Shown here piece after piece: positions 9,155-18,840 of a stretch of DNA of 41,076 nt. The position numbers and the translations under genes were made by a program. Within the stretch, counting starts at the first letter, position 1. Every line of letters starts with the position of its first letter. Origin of the DNA: Deltaproteobacteria bacterium (GTDB lineage: Bacteria > Desulfobacterota > Syntrophobacteria > BM002); contig JAJDNT010000216.1 of NCBI GenBank assembly GCA_022340515.1, positions 1-41,076 on the forward strand, written 5' to 3'. Under the pieces are notes generated by a model. That model was not told the origin of the DNA. It saw only the letters and a program-made list of their open reading frames with translations, and made no database searches.

Positions 9155-9670
9155 ATGAGAAAAGTCTTGATGACACTGGGTATTCTGTTCATGGTTGGCA
9201 TGCTAGCGGCTCCTGTTTTCGCTCACCGTTGGGGCAGGGGCGGATATGGAGCTCAGGGTGGCCCCGGCTACGGACCCTGCTGGGTTGAAGGGGGAGATAT
9301 AACCGAGAGTCAGCAGGCGGAACTGGACAAGCTCCACGAGAAGTTTGTCGACGACACAGCCAAGCTCAGAGAGGAAATCTGGAACAAGTCTGCGGAACTA
9401 GACACCCTCATGGATTCGGCCAACCCGGATGCCAGCAAGGTTAAGACCCTGCAAAGGGAAATCAGCGATCTCAAAGCCAAAATGGCCGATAAACGGGTCG
9501 ATTTTGAGCTCGAAGCCCGCAAAATCGCGCCCAATGCTCGCTTTGGTCGAGGAGATGGCAAGGGATACGGCAGAGGTTATGGCCGAGGATACGGTAGGGG
9601 ACCTCATCATGGACCGTATGGTGGCTATGGCCAGCATTATGGTCGCGGTTATGGTTCCTGCTGGCAATAG
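9155..9670 (+). CDS. ZraP/CpxP-family periplasmic protein
   Basis: Signal peptide, ESQQAELDKLHEKFVDDTAKLREEIWNKSAELD helical core, Gly/Tyr/Arg-rich tail; divergent from the ZraSR-like genes. Confidence 0.85.
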   Translation: MRKVLMTLGILFMVGMLAAPVFAHRWGRGGYGAQGGPGYGPCWVEGGDITESQQAELDKLHEKFVDDTAKLREEIWNKSAELDTLMDSANPDASKVKTLQREISDLKAKMADKRVDFELEARKIAPNARFGRGDGKGYGRGYGRGYGRGPHHGPYGGYGQHYGRGYGSCWQ

Positions 9671-9706
9671 ATTGCAGCCAAACATACAAAAATGGCAGGG
9701 CACAAC

Positions 9707-9744
9707 ATCCCTCTCCCTGGAAAGGTGAGAGGGATAGTTTTTTT
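9707..9744 (+). terminator. Rho-independent terminator
   Basis: ATCCCTCTC ... GAGAGGGAT 9-bp stem then T7. Confidence 0.85.
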
Positions 9745-9752
9745 GTGACCCA

Positions 9753-10202
9753 CTATGCACGGTGTCCGTACTTTTGGTCCACCAAATCTATAACCTCGGG
9801 AACGGTGTAACCTTCTCCCAATTTTGTGCGGATGAAACTTTTTTCCTCTACCGCACCCTTGACCATGTCGCATTGGCACTCTGCCAATGGAAGTTCTCCA
9901 CAGCCTCCACAGGCGCACTTGAAATTCACTGCCACCTGAAAAACTTGATCCTCCACAGAATTCGCGGCTAGAGTGGTGCTTGCAGGTAGCAGGGTTTTTG
10001 GCTGTATGGTGATTGGCCCTGGGGTGGACTGGATTGGGGTCATCGATCTGGCGTTCTCACGGGGAGAAAACATGGTTTTCGCCGATACGCCAATCAGTAA
10101 GATTACGGCAGCGATGGTCGTAATCATCCAAACATTGGTCTTTTTTTGCTGAACAGGTTGCTGCTTTGTCTGATTTGATTGTCTTTTTTTCTTTTTTGCC
10201 AT
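9753..10202 (-). CDS. Membrane-anchored Cys-rich protein (CcmH/PCYCGC-like)
   Basis: N-terminal TM anchor, FKCACGGCGELPLAECQCDM, C-terminal EVIDLVDQKYG resembling the CcmH tail. Confidence 0.6.
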   Translation of the reverse strand: MAKKKKRQSNQTKQQPVQQKKTNVWMITTIAAVILLIGVSAKTMFSPRENARSMTPIQSTPGPITIQPKTLLPASTTLAANSVEDQVFQVAVNFKCACGGCGELPLAECQCDMVKGAVEEKSFIRTKLGEGYTVPEVIDLVDQKYGHRA

Positions 10203-10245
10203 TTCTCTTTACTCCATTCGCTACAAAAAAATGTTAACAGAGAGA

Positions 10246-10989
10246 TTAAGCCCATTCTGAGTTTTCCATCACTCCATTGCTCCAACATTCCAGATTTCCT
10301 CCTGACCCGTTGATGGGAACATCTTCCACCAGGAGACCATCAGAAATCCGCAACAATCTGCGAGCGTACCCCGCACACTCAGGACTGTGGGTCACCATGA
10401 TGATGGTCATTCCTTCCTGGTTGAGGCTACGAAGAAGATCCATTACATCTCGAGTAGTTTTGCTGTCGAGGTTTCCCGAAGGCTCGTCGGCAAGGAGGAT
10501 TGGTGGTTCATTCACTATGGCGCGGGCAATGGCAACGCGTTCCTGCTCCCCGCCAGATACTTGGCTTGGTAAGCGGTGAGCCTTCCGATCAAGGCCCACC
10601 CTGGATAGAGCATCCTCTGCCATGGACCGCTTTGTTCTTCCATTGGTTTTGACCGTTACTAGTGGAAGCATGACATTCTCCAAGGTGGTAAGGTAGGGAA
10701 CAAGATGGAAACTCTGGAAGACAAAACCCAAGAATTCCCTGCGAAAATCAGCCCTTTGATCCTGTCCCAATTGGTAGACCTCGAGTCCGTCCACCAAGTA
10801 TTGGCCTGATGTGGGAGTGTTGAGTCCACCCATCACAGACAGGAGGGTGGATTTCCCCGACCCCGACTCTCCCATCACTGCCACAAACTCCCCCATTTGG
10901 ATGCGAAAACTCATACCTCCAACAGCCATAACTGCGGCATCACCGTTACCGTATTGCTTTATTAAGTTTTCCGCTTGAATGTAACTCAT
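10246..10989 (-). CDS. ABC transporter ATP-binding protein (MacB/LolD type)
   Basis: GESGSGKST Walker A, VSGGEQERVAIARAI signature, ILLADEPSGNLD Walker B. Confidence 0.95.
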   Translation of the reverse strand: MSYIQAENLIKQYGNGDAAVMAVGGMSFRIQMGEFVAVMGESGSGKSTLLSVMGGLNTPTSGQYLVDGLEVYQLGQDQRADFRREFLGFVFQSFHLVPYLTTLENVMLPLVTVKTNGRTKRSMAEDALSRVGLDRKAHRLPSQVSGGEQERVAIARAIVNEPPILLADEPSGNLDSKTTRDVMDLLRSLNQEGMTIIMVTHSPECAGYARRLLRISDGLLVEDVPINGSGGNLECWSNGVMENSEWA

Positions 10990-11049
10990 AGTTTTTCCTC
11001 TCCTAGTAGCTCGAATGATTCACGAATGGCCGTTGCCACCGCGGATCAC

Positions 11050-11180
11050 GCTGTCCTTCCGGTCGTCCTCGGGTGCTGGACCCTGCGACGTACTTTTCAA
11101 TTACGCCTCGGATCCAACCCCCTGCGATTGATCGGTGGCACACCCTTCTCCGCAGTCTCACGACGTCAATACGCGAAACA
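11050..11180 (+). repeat. Intergenic repeat element of about 130 bp, copy A
   Basis: Shares ccctgcgacgt...tacgcctcg...tcaaccccctgcg.tt...tc..cgacg with 21335..21480. Confidence 0.6.
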
Positions 11181-11186
11181 TCCGAG

Positions 11187-12344
11187 CTACAAAGTCCGCA
11201 GTGCATCAGAGGGGTCGATTCGGGCCGCCAGAAGGGCCGGGTAGACACTTGAGGCCAGGCCCATAACTACGGCAGCAGCAAATGCCGCAGCTGCCAACAG
11301 CGGGTCGAAAATCACCCCTATGCCGTTGCTACCGGTAAAGAAGGGAAGGGCGACCTTGGTGGAGCCGAAGCCTATGAGGTAGCCTAAAACTCCAGCCAGG
11401 GCGGAGATTATCCCTGCTTCCAGGAGAACTATCCGGATCACGTGGCTCCTCCGAAACCCCATGGCCCGAAAAATGCCGATTTCGGCAGTCCGCTCTCTCA
11501 CGCTTCCCATCATGGTCACCAGCACCACGAGACTTCCTACCAGAATCAGCACCAACGCGACTCCATAAGAGAATTTTCTGAAATGGTCCAGAGTTTCCAT
11601 ACGGCTCTGTACCACCTGTTGAATTGCCATAACCTTGGTGTCAGGGAGGGCGTTGGATATTTGACTCACCATGGCTTCAATGGGGCAGGCATTGCAAAGG
11701 GCTGCTACCTCGACCATGGAGACCCGCCCTTCCTTGCGCAGAAGCGACTGGGCCGTGTCCAGGCGGGCGAAGACTAGATGGTCATCTTGTGAGCCAGTGG
11801 GGGCCAGTATGCTGGAAACATGGAGTTCGCTACTGTTGACCTTGAAGTGATCACCGGTTTTCAGTGACAAAATACGAGCCGCTTCGGATCCTAAGAGGAC
11901 ATCAAAAGCGTTTGGCACCGTACCTCCTATTTTCCACCAGGGCTTCAGGATCTTTGTGGCCTGAAAATCGACCCCGGCAAGAAGCACCTTGCGTTTTTTT
12001 ATTTCCACGGCACCTAGAACCGTAGGCCCCATTGCGGCAACATTTGCCGCGTTTTTAATGGCTTTTACCCTGACTAGATCTGCCTGGCGGATCTCCTGCA
12101 TTTCAAAGGATACGGGTCCCAGGGAAAGTCCCCCGTAGGTAAGGGAAAGATTTTCCGTTCTCGGCAGTATTAGAATGTTGGCACCATACTCTTCCAGTTT
12201 CTGCTGGATATCGCGGTTCATTGCTTCAATCAGGCCCAGAAGGGCCACTGCGGTGGAAACCGCTATGAGTAGCCCGGCGAGCACAAAACCAGCCTTTGCC
12301 TTACGCCGTCTGATGTTGCGCAGAGCAATGTCTTTGAGTGTCAT
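11187..12344 (-). CDS. ABC transporter permease (FtsX/MacB family)
   Basis: N-terminal TM plus C-terminal FtsX region (LVTMMGSVRERTAEIGIFRAMGFRRSHV). Confidence 0.93.
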   Translation of the reverse strand: MTLKDIALRNIRRRKAKAGFVLAGLLIAVSTAVALLGLIEAMNRDIQQKLEEYGANILILPRTENLSLTYGGLSLGPVSFEMQEIRQADLVRVKAIKNAANVAAMGPTVLGAVEIKKRKVLLAGVDFQATKILKPWWKIGGTVPNAFDVLLGSEAARILSLKTGDHFKVNSSELHVSSILAPTGSQDDHLVFARLDTAQSLLRKEGRVSMVEVAALCNACPIEAMVSQISNALPDTKVMAIQQVVQSRMETLDHFRKFSYGVALVLILVGSLVVLVTMMGSVRERTAEIGIFRAMGFRRSHVIRIVLLEAGIISALAGVLGYLIGFGSTKVALPFFTGSNGIGVIFDPLLAAAAFAAAVVMGLASSVYPALLAARIDPSDALRTL

Positions 12345-12346
12345 CC

Positions 12347-12922
12347 TCAGCTCCTCTTGGCCAAGTCGAAGTACTGGCTTCCCTGTACTATGTCGGCAAT
12401 CTTTATAACTAATTTGTCACCCACAACCGTCCGCTTCAAAGGTGCGGGGTTGCAGCCGCCCTTTATTTCGTTGACTTTAACCGAGGCAAATCGCTGGCCG
12501 CAATTGCGGCAAACCATGAAGTCGCCATCCTGTTGGTAACCCTTCCCTTCACGCCAGCAGACGTCGCAGGCGTCATAGGCCGCCCTCACCACCCCATCTG
12601 AACTTCTCAGGATAAAGAAACGGACGGTAACGCCATTGCTAGTGGGATATTGGAAATACTGGGCTTGGCCATCGGCAAAAGCTTGCAGGGGGAAAGATAC
12701 TTCGGTAGCCGTGACTACAGGTTGAATGGCAGGTGTTCGAGCCTGGGACCTAATGTCAAGACCGTTCTGAGACAGGTAAAAGACCACACCTCCTATCACC
12801 ACGACCGCCACCACCAGAAAGGTTCGAAGAGGCGACTGGCTCTTTGTTTCGGTCTTGAGGATAGCTTCCTTTTTAGCTGCACTTTTTTCTGCTACATTTT
12901 TTTTGTTATTTTTCTTGCTCAT
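12347..12922 (-). CDS. DUF2318-like Fe-S/metal membrane protein
   Basis: AYDACDVCWREGKGYQQDGDFMVCRNCGQRFASVKVNEIKGGCNPAPL. Start at MSKKNNKK with AAGGAG upstream. Confidence 0.85.
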   Translation of the reverse strand: MSKKNNKKNVAEKSAAKKEAILKTETKSQSPLRTFLVVAVVVIGGVVFYLSQNGLDIRSQARTPAIQPVVTATEVSFPLQAFADGQAQYFQYPTSNGVTVRFFILRSSDGVVRAAYDACDVCWREGKGYQQDGDFMVCRNCGQRFASVKVNEIKGGCNPAPLKRTVVGDKLVIKIADIVQGSQYFDLAKRS

Positions 12923-13132
12923 AACAAACTCCTTACAAAGAATACGGATAAATAATACGGATTCAGCTCTTGACATGGGACATTTAAATTTTGTCATCAT
13001 TAATGAGCCTATTGACTAGGAGGTCTGAGAGACGCAACCCATGGGGTTTGTAATTTCCTATGTCAAAGGCCGGCCCCTAGATGGGGAGAAAAGTCAAGGG
13101 CAATGGAGATACATGGAATTGAATGGTTAGGG

Positions 13133-13564
13133 TCAAATCAGAAAGGTTTCGGTGCGAAGGTAAATTGGTACGCCAGGACCCCTGATTTGGGGACTCCTAA
13201 TAGGGGCCAAAAGGGAACAGGATTGAGGTAGGATTAACCTATTGTTTGCAGATGCAGCAATCTTCACCGTGGCAGGACTTACATTAGGGGCCACAGCGGC
13301 AAGAGCATAGTCTTTGAACTCAGAGTTTGATTCCAGTTTGCGGGGGCAAGGAGCGGTTTCGACTTCAGAGCAGCAATCAGCAACCAGATCGGCAGGCGGA
13401 GCCTGGACCTTGCTATGATATCCGTTAATTTTTGCCTCTACACAGCACTTGGCCGTACACCTAGGGTTGGCAGGAGCCAAGCCTGCGGTAAGCAAGGAAA
13501 TTGCGATCATTATTGTTACTATCTTGCCAAATGATTGTCGCAACAAAGGTATTAATCTCCTCAA
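13133..13564 (-). CDS. Secreted Cys-containing hypothetical protein
   Basis: 143 aa with signal peptide and CTAKCC / DCCSEVETAPC. Confidence 0.6.
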   Translation of the reverse strand: MRRLIPLLRQSFGKIVTIMIAISLLTAGLAPANPRCTAKCCVEAKINGYHSKVQAPPADLVADCCSEVETAPCPRKLESNSEFKDYALAAVAPNVSPATVKIAASANNRLILPQSCSLLAPIRSPQIRGPGVPIYLRTETFLI

Positions 13565-13826
13565 GTTTTTATGCCTACTATTTTAATCGGAAACAAATTG
13601 CGAGTCAATATTTCTGGCATCTGTCTTGAAAAAATATACTGGGCCATAATCCTATCCTACGAACATCATGAAGCACACGAAGCACACACTTCTATCTATG
13701 AAACGCTTTGTGGTCTTTGTGTCCTTTGTGATAAAAACTTTAATCATCAGCCCATGGCAGGGAGAATCGAGGGTGGAAGTCGCTCCCCCAGAGGGCAATA
13801 CACCGGTGCAGGAGGAGGCATTAATA

Positions 13827-14339
13827 ATGGACTTTCTTGAGTTGGCGAGCAAAAGATACAGTGTGCGAGCTTACAAAAGGGACTCAGTGGAAAAAGCAAA
13901 GCTAGAGCGAGTTCTCGAGGCTGCGCGGTTGGCACCAACAGCGGTGAATATCCAACCCTTCCAATTACTTGTTATCCACACGAAAGGTCGGGAAGCGGAG
14001 TTGTTGCAGATTTATAATAAAAAATGGTTTGCCCAGCCCCCGATAGTTATCTGTGCATGCGGTATTCCCGGAAAGAACTGGGTGAGAAAAGACGGTAAGA
14101 ATTACAATGACGTGGATGTGGCCATTGTCATGGATCATTTGATTTTGGCTGCAACCGCCGAGGGACTTGGGACCTGCTGGATCGGTGCTTTTAGTCCTGC
14201 GGCAGCGAAGGAGATCTTGAGGTTGCCTGAAGGGGTCGAACCCATCGCCTTTACTCCACTTGGCTATGCAGCTGATCGTCCCCCGATAAAGAAAAGAAAA
14301 CCGCTGTCGGAGCTGGTAAGATATGAGAGGTGGTCTTGA
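13827..14339 (+). CDS. Nitroreductase family protein
   Basis: MDFLELASKRYSVRAYKRDSV, ARLAPTAVNIQPFQ, AEGLGTCWIGAF; GGAGG before ATG 13827. Confidence 0.92.
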   Translation: MDFLELASKRYSVRAYKRDSVEKAKLERVLEAARLAPTAVNIQPFQLLVIHTKGREAELLQIYNKKWFAQPPIVICACGIPGKNWVRKDGKNYNDVDVAIVMDHLILAATAEGLGTCWIGAFSPAAAKEILRLPEGVEPIAFTPLGYAADRPPIKKRKPLSELVRYERWS

Positions 14340-14433
14340 TACACTAAGCACTAGGCACTTTGGTAATTTGGGATTTCGAATTGCGAATAGCGAAATGTGA
14401 AATAATAAATGCGGTAATCACACGGAGTGGGAA

Positions 14434-15234
14434 ATGGTTAATTACGATCTAAAGTCGTTGTTGGAAGAGTTGAGGGAAAAGAGGCCTCTGGTCCACAACA
14501 TAACAAACTACGTGGTCATGAACTTCACTGCCAATACCCTTCTTGCCATGGGAGCTTCGCCGGTTATGGCTCACGCTGTCGACGAGGTGGAGGAGATGGT
14601 TTCCCTCGCCGAAGCATTAGTAATAAACATCGGGACTCTCTCGAAGCAATGGATTGAATCAATGTTCACGGCTGGGAAACGAGCAAACGAAATAGGGTTG
14701 CCGGTTATTCTGGATCCGGTAGGATCTGGGGCCACCTCTTTTCGAACTGAGACTTTCAGGAGTCTGGTAAAAGAACTTACACTGAGCGTGGTGCGGGGAA
14801 ATGCTTCAGAGATCCTCTCCATCGGTTCTGATTATGTAAGAACTAGAGGAGTGGAAACGGTCCATGGAGCAGAAGAGGCTCTCGAGACTGCAAGGACGGC
14901 GGCCAAGGAGATCGACTCGGTTGCCGCCATCACGGGTCCAGTGGACCTAGTCACCGACGGCGCAAGAGTCATTCGCTGTTATAACGGCCACCCCCTTCTC
15001 GGTTATGTGACTGGCACCGGTTGCGCTGCAACGGCAGTAATTGCAGCCTTCAACAGCATAACAAGCGACTCCCTTGAAGCTGCAGCAGCTGGCCTGGCTT
15101 TTTTCGGCCTGGCAGGCGAAATTGCTGGGGCCAGGACAAATTCTCCTGGGTCCTTCCTGGTGGCATTGCTCGATGCACTTTACCAGATTACCCCTGAGGA
15201 GTTCCAAGAGAAGGCAAGATTAGAAGAGGGTTAA
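14434..15234 (+). CDS. thiM: Hydroxyethylthiazole kinase
   Basis: PLVHNITNYVVMNFTANTLLAMGASPVMAHA, VILDPVGSGAT, GNASEI, VTGTGC. Confidence 0.95.
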   Translation: MVNYDLKSLLEELREKRPLVHNITNYVVMNFTANTLLAMGASPVMAHAVDEVEEMVSLAEALVINIGTLSKQWIESMFTAGKRANEIGLPVILDPVGSGATSFRTETFRSLVKELTLSVVRGNASEILSIGSDYVRTRGVETVHGAEEALETARTAAKEIDSVAAITGPVDLVTDGARVIRCYNGHPLLGYVTGTGCAATAVIAAFNSITSDSLEAAAAGLAFFGLAGEIAGARTNSPGSFLVALLDALYQITPEEFQEKARLEEG

Positions 15235-15297
15235 CCCGGACGGGTTAAAAGAGAATTGTAAACGTGAAAGGTGAAATGATAAGTGTTGAAATGCGAG

Positions 15298-15681
15298 TTA
15301 GTCTATGAAAGCACCTTTTTCGACTTCTAATTTTAGGTAGCCCGAGGACAAAGAAGAAATGAAATCCCGGTCCGCCATGGACATCTCGGTGAATCGCACA
15401 CCCATTCCGCAAGGGGGATCATCTTCGTACGATCCGTATGGATAGGACCATGTCACCTCGGCAGGGATATCTAAGTAGCGTTGATTAGGAAACATGATGA
15501 GCACCCGAATCTTTTCTTGAGCCGGAAGTGGTCGATCACAGAAAATGAATGCTCCCAGAGGACTAATATTCCTTGTTTCTGCAATCAGGGCACCGCGGTC
15601 ACTAATTATGACAACGGGCCAGCTACCTTTACTTCTTGGATATTTTCGCGTCTCAGTCCACTCCGTGGTATCCAAAGTCAT
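15298..15681 (-). CDS. PilZ domain protein
   Basis: ETRKYPRSKGSWPVVI... ARTRNISPLGAF-like region, GMGVRFTEMS. Confidence 0.75.
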   Translation of the reverse strand: MTLDTTEWTETRKYPRSKGSWPVVIISDRGALIAETRNISPLGAFIFCDRPLPAQEKIRVLIMFPNQRYLDIPAEVTWSYPYGSYEDDPPCGMGVRFTEMSMADRDFISSLSSGYLKLEVEKGAFID

Positions 15682-15855
15682 ACCTCCATTGATGTAGCTT
15701 TATAGCCCCACCCCGGTGCCCGAGTACAATCAAATATCTGCAAGGTAGTGTAATAACGACAATTATGAAGTGTAAAGCCCTGTTCGCTTGCTGCAGGCAA
15801 ATCTGACCCAAGAAAGGAAAATCTGCAACTACTATGCCAAGGTACTGGGTGGAGT

Positions 15856-16497
15856 TCATGCTTTCAGTTTTACTGATAGTGTGAAGACTTCTTTCGATAC
15901 TTTTTCACTCAGTCTCGTCAACGCTGTCACCTGCTCCTTCCCCAGCGTTTCAAGAGCGTGATAATTGAAAGGATCAAGGGCCTTGCCTATGTTTCGACCA
16001 AAGTGCTGTGCCGCTGTACCGCTTTTTCCCCCCTGGCCTTCAGAGTATTCTTTTAGTCGGGTCATAGGGTTTAAAGAGTCGCCATGCTTGATTTTAATTT
16101 CAGGAGGTGGAGAAACTAAAACTATCTCCCTCAGCTTGGTCATACCGAGATCGTTACAGAGTTTTATAAGATGTTGTGCAAGTCTGGCATTATAATAACG
16201 CACAAGTTCATAATTTACTTTTTTTAGAATAAGTCTTTTTGTCGCTATATATCTGGGTGATATTTTAGTTGTAAGAAATGCGGTAAAACAAAGTGCTTCA
16301 AAAAGAAGTCTTAACTCTACTCCTTCAGTAATTTTGCGGGGTCTTATGGATCGGTTTTTTGCTTCTGAACTCTCACAAAATTTGATGTAAGAATCGGAGA
16401 TGTCCCTGACCACATTGGCACTTTCAAGATTGCGATCAAGTGAAAAAACATTCGCTTTAGCCTTTACATCTAATTCTGCTTCTGAATATATAGCCAT
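15856..16497 (-). CDS. Hypothetical protein
   Basis: 213-aa ORF, no family recognised. Confidence 0.55.
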   Translation of the reverse strand: MAIYSEAELDVKAKANVFSLDRNLESANVVRDISDSYIKFCESSEAKNRSIRPRKITEGVELRLLFEALCFTAFLTTKISPRYIATKRLILKKVNYELVRYYNARLAQHLIKLCNDLGMTKLREIVLVSPPPEIKIKHGDSLNPMTRLKEYSEGQGGKSGTAAQHFGRNIGKALDPFNYHALETLGKEQVTALTRLSEKVSKEVFTLSVKLKA

Positions 16498-16724
16498 ATC
16501 GAGTTTTTCAAAGTTAACTTAGGGGATTTTTCGCTCAACTTACAAAAACACGTAGTAGATTGCAAGTAAAACCGAGCCCCAGGGTTTTGTTAATGAATGG
16601 AATATATGGCATTAAACGCAAAGAGCAGAACCGTGAAGGAAGGAGGAAGTGCTGGAAACCTATCTTCGAAAGATCGGGAAACGATCAAAACCATGGAAGG
16701 CTTGCGGAGGTCACAGATATTGCA

Positions 16725-17372
16725 ATGTATGATAAAAAGAAAGTGGATTACTCACTGTATCTGGTGACAGACAGAGCTCTCTCCCTTGGGCGAAGCAACC
16801 TTGCGGTCATAAAGGCAGCAGTTGAAGGGGGGGCAACTCTCGTTCAGCTTAGAGAAAAAGAGGCAACTACCAGAGAGTTTTACCAAGAGGGTTTAAAGAT
16901 AAGAGCTTATTTGAAAGGCATAAATATTCCTTTAGTCATAAATGACCGAATCGATATAGCTCTTGCCTTGGATGCTGAAGGCGTCCATCTGGGCCAGGGG
17001 GACATGCCTGTTGACCTAGCCCGAAAAATACTCGGGCCGAAAAAGATCATTGGTGCTTCAGTATTCACTTTGGAGGAGGCTAAAATAGCAGAGAAATTGG
17101 GAGCCGACTATCTAGGCTTGTCGCCCATATTCGTAACAGAGACCAAACCAGAGTTGGTCCGGCAGATAGGTATAGAGGGTATTCCCCAGTTCAAGGCGGC
17201 GGTGCAAATTCCTGTTGTGGGTATTGGTTCAATAAGTGAATCCAACGCCTACGAGGCGGTCAAGGCTGGGTTGGACGGGGTTGCCGTGGTCTCTGCTATT
17301 TGTTCGCAGGAAGATCCGAGAGCAGCAGCAACTGAGATCAAAAAAGAAGTGCTGAGGGCAAAACGCTCATAG
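16725..17372 (+). CDS. thiE: Thiamine-phosphate synthase
   Basis: YLVTDRALSLGR, GGATLVQLREKEATTREFY, INDRIDIALALDAEGVHLGQGDMP. Start placed at MYDKKK. Confidence 0.95.
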   Translation: MYDKKKVDYSLYLVTDRALSLGRSNLAVIKAAVEGGATLVQLREKEATTREFYQEGLKIRAYLKGINIPLVINDRIDIALALDAEGVHLGQGDMPVDLARKILGPKKIIGASVFTLEEAKIAEKLGADYLGLSPIFVTETKPELVRQIGIEGIPQFKAAVQIPVVGIGSISESNAYEAVKAGLDGVAVVSAICSQEDPRAAATEIKKEVLRAKRS

Positions 17373-17586
17373 CATTTTAGAGTCACAAAGCCGCGCCAGA
17401 TCTAGGTTGGTGAACATGAATATACTTGATAGTGGATGGTACACGCTCTATAAACACACAGAAATTTCATTGTACATCAAAAGCTTGTGATCTAGCGTCG
17501 AGCATCCAGCATCTAGCATCCAGAATCTAGCATGGTTGGGCTAAAGAGAGCCAGATTCCCGAGAGCGGGAAAAGCGGGGAAAAGAA

Positions 17587-18582
17587 ATGAGACTGAAAGA
17601 CATTGGTGAAATTGGCTTTATTAAAAGGATCGAAAGCGGCTGTCTTGTTAGAGACAAAAAGGTTATCCGAGGAATTGGAGATGATTGCTGTGTGTTCAAA
17701 GCCTCAGGGAGAATGGCCATCCTGCTGACAACCGACATGCTAGTGGAGAAGATACACTTTCTACTGGGCTCCATATCGCCCTACGAACTTGGGAGAAAGT
17801 CGCTGGCGGTCAACTTGTCCGACATCGCCGCAATGGGCGGGACTCCAAGGGAGGCGGTGATCTCCATTGCCATCCCCGACACGGTAGATCTAGCCATCTT
17901 AGATGGTGTTTACGATGGTATGAAATCGATGGCAAAAGAATTTGAGGTGAATATTTTAGGGGGTGATACCACCTCATCTCCAGAACACTTGGTGATCAAT
18001 GTTGCCCTCGTAGGTGAAGCTGCAGAGGATGAGATTCTCTATAGATCCGGAGCCGGAGAGGGTGAGGTGATTTTTCTTACCGGTCCCGTGGGTTCTTCGG
18101 CTGCAGGTCTTGACCTGATCCTGAAGGGAAGAGAGATCCAGGGATGGGAGGCCCTGATAGAAGCCCATCATAATCCTTATCCCCACATAGAGGCGGGGCG
18201 CATAATTGCAAGCACCAAGAAGGCCAACTCCTTGATTGATGTGTCAGACGGTGTTGCCGCAGACCTAGGACACATCTGCACAGAATCAGGGTTAGGTGCG
18301 ATCCTTGAAGAAAGAATGATCCCCACCACCGAGACGTTCAGGGAGTACTGTAAGAGATTCCATGAAGACTCAAATCATCTATCTCTTCATGTAGGTGAGG
18401 ATTACGTTCTTTTGGGGACAGCGGTTGCAGGGGCGGCCAACGAGCTTCGAGCAGCTCTGGAGTCCGAGGGATTAGAATTCCACCAGATAGGGCAAATGGT
18501 TGCCGAACCCGGTTTGAGATTCAGAACCAGGGAAAATTCCCTAGAGTCAATGGAAACAAGCGGCTGGGATCATTTTAGATAG
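17587..18582 (+). CDS. thiL: Thiamine-monophosphate kinase
   Basis: IGDDCCVF, LTTDMLVEKIHF, LAVNLSDIAAMGGTPREAVIS, GGDTTSSP. Confidence 0.95.
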   Translation: MRLKDIGEIGFIKRIESGCLVRDKKVIRGIGDDCCVFKASGRMAILLTTDMLVEKIHFLLGSISPYELGRKSLAVNLSDIAAMGGTPREAVISIAIPDTVDLAILDGVYDGMKSMAKEFEVNILGGDTTSSPEHLVINVALVGEAAEDEILYRSGAGEGEVIFLTGPVGSSAAGLDLILKGREIQGWEALIEAHHNPYPHIEAGRIIASTKKANSLIDVSDGVAADLGHICTESGLGAILEERMIPTTETFREYCKRFHEDSNHLSLHVGEDYVLLGTAVAGAANELRAALESEGLEFHQIGQMVAEPGLRFRTRENSLESMETSGWDHFR

Positions 18583-18590
18583 ACCAAATC

Positions 18591-18734
18591 TTATTGCTCC
18601 TTAATCAAGACGAAATCTCTCTGTAGATCTGTCCTAATAATCTCCTCTCCCTTGGGGAAGATCCCGCTGCAGTTTAGGGGGACGGGTGAAATGATTTTTA
18701 TGTGAATTTCATCGTCTCCTCTGGCATGGAACAT
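18591..18734 (-). CDS. Possible 47-aa small protein
   Basis: ORF MFHARGDDEIHIKIISPVPLNCSGIFPKGEEIIRTDLQRDFVLIKEQ between thiL and the kinase gene; below ORF-track threshold. Confidence 0.35.
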   Translation of the reverse strand: MFHARGDDEIHIKIISPVPLNCSGIFPKGEEIIRTDLQRDFVLIKEQ

Positions 18735-18840
18735 GCTAAGTCTCTTCAGGTAAACTCACCCAAAAAATATTGCTGAGGTTTGTCTTGCCCGGATTGGTGA
18801 AAAATCCGGGGGCAGCACCATTCGTCTAAAAGAGGGGTAC

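Noticed and set aside
14340-16724. TPP riboswitch upstream of thiM or thiE
   Set aside because: No CUGAGA...ACCC...GAACCUGAUC-type core was seen in the intergenic regions.
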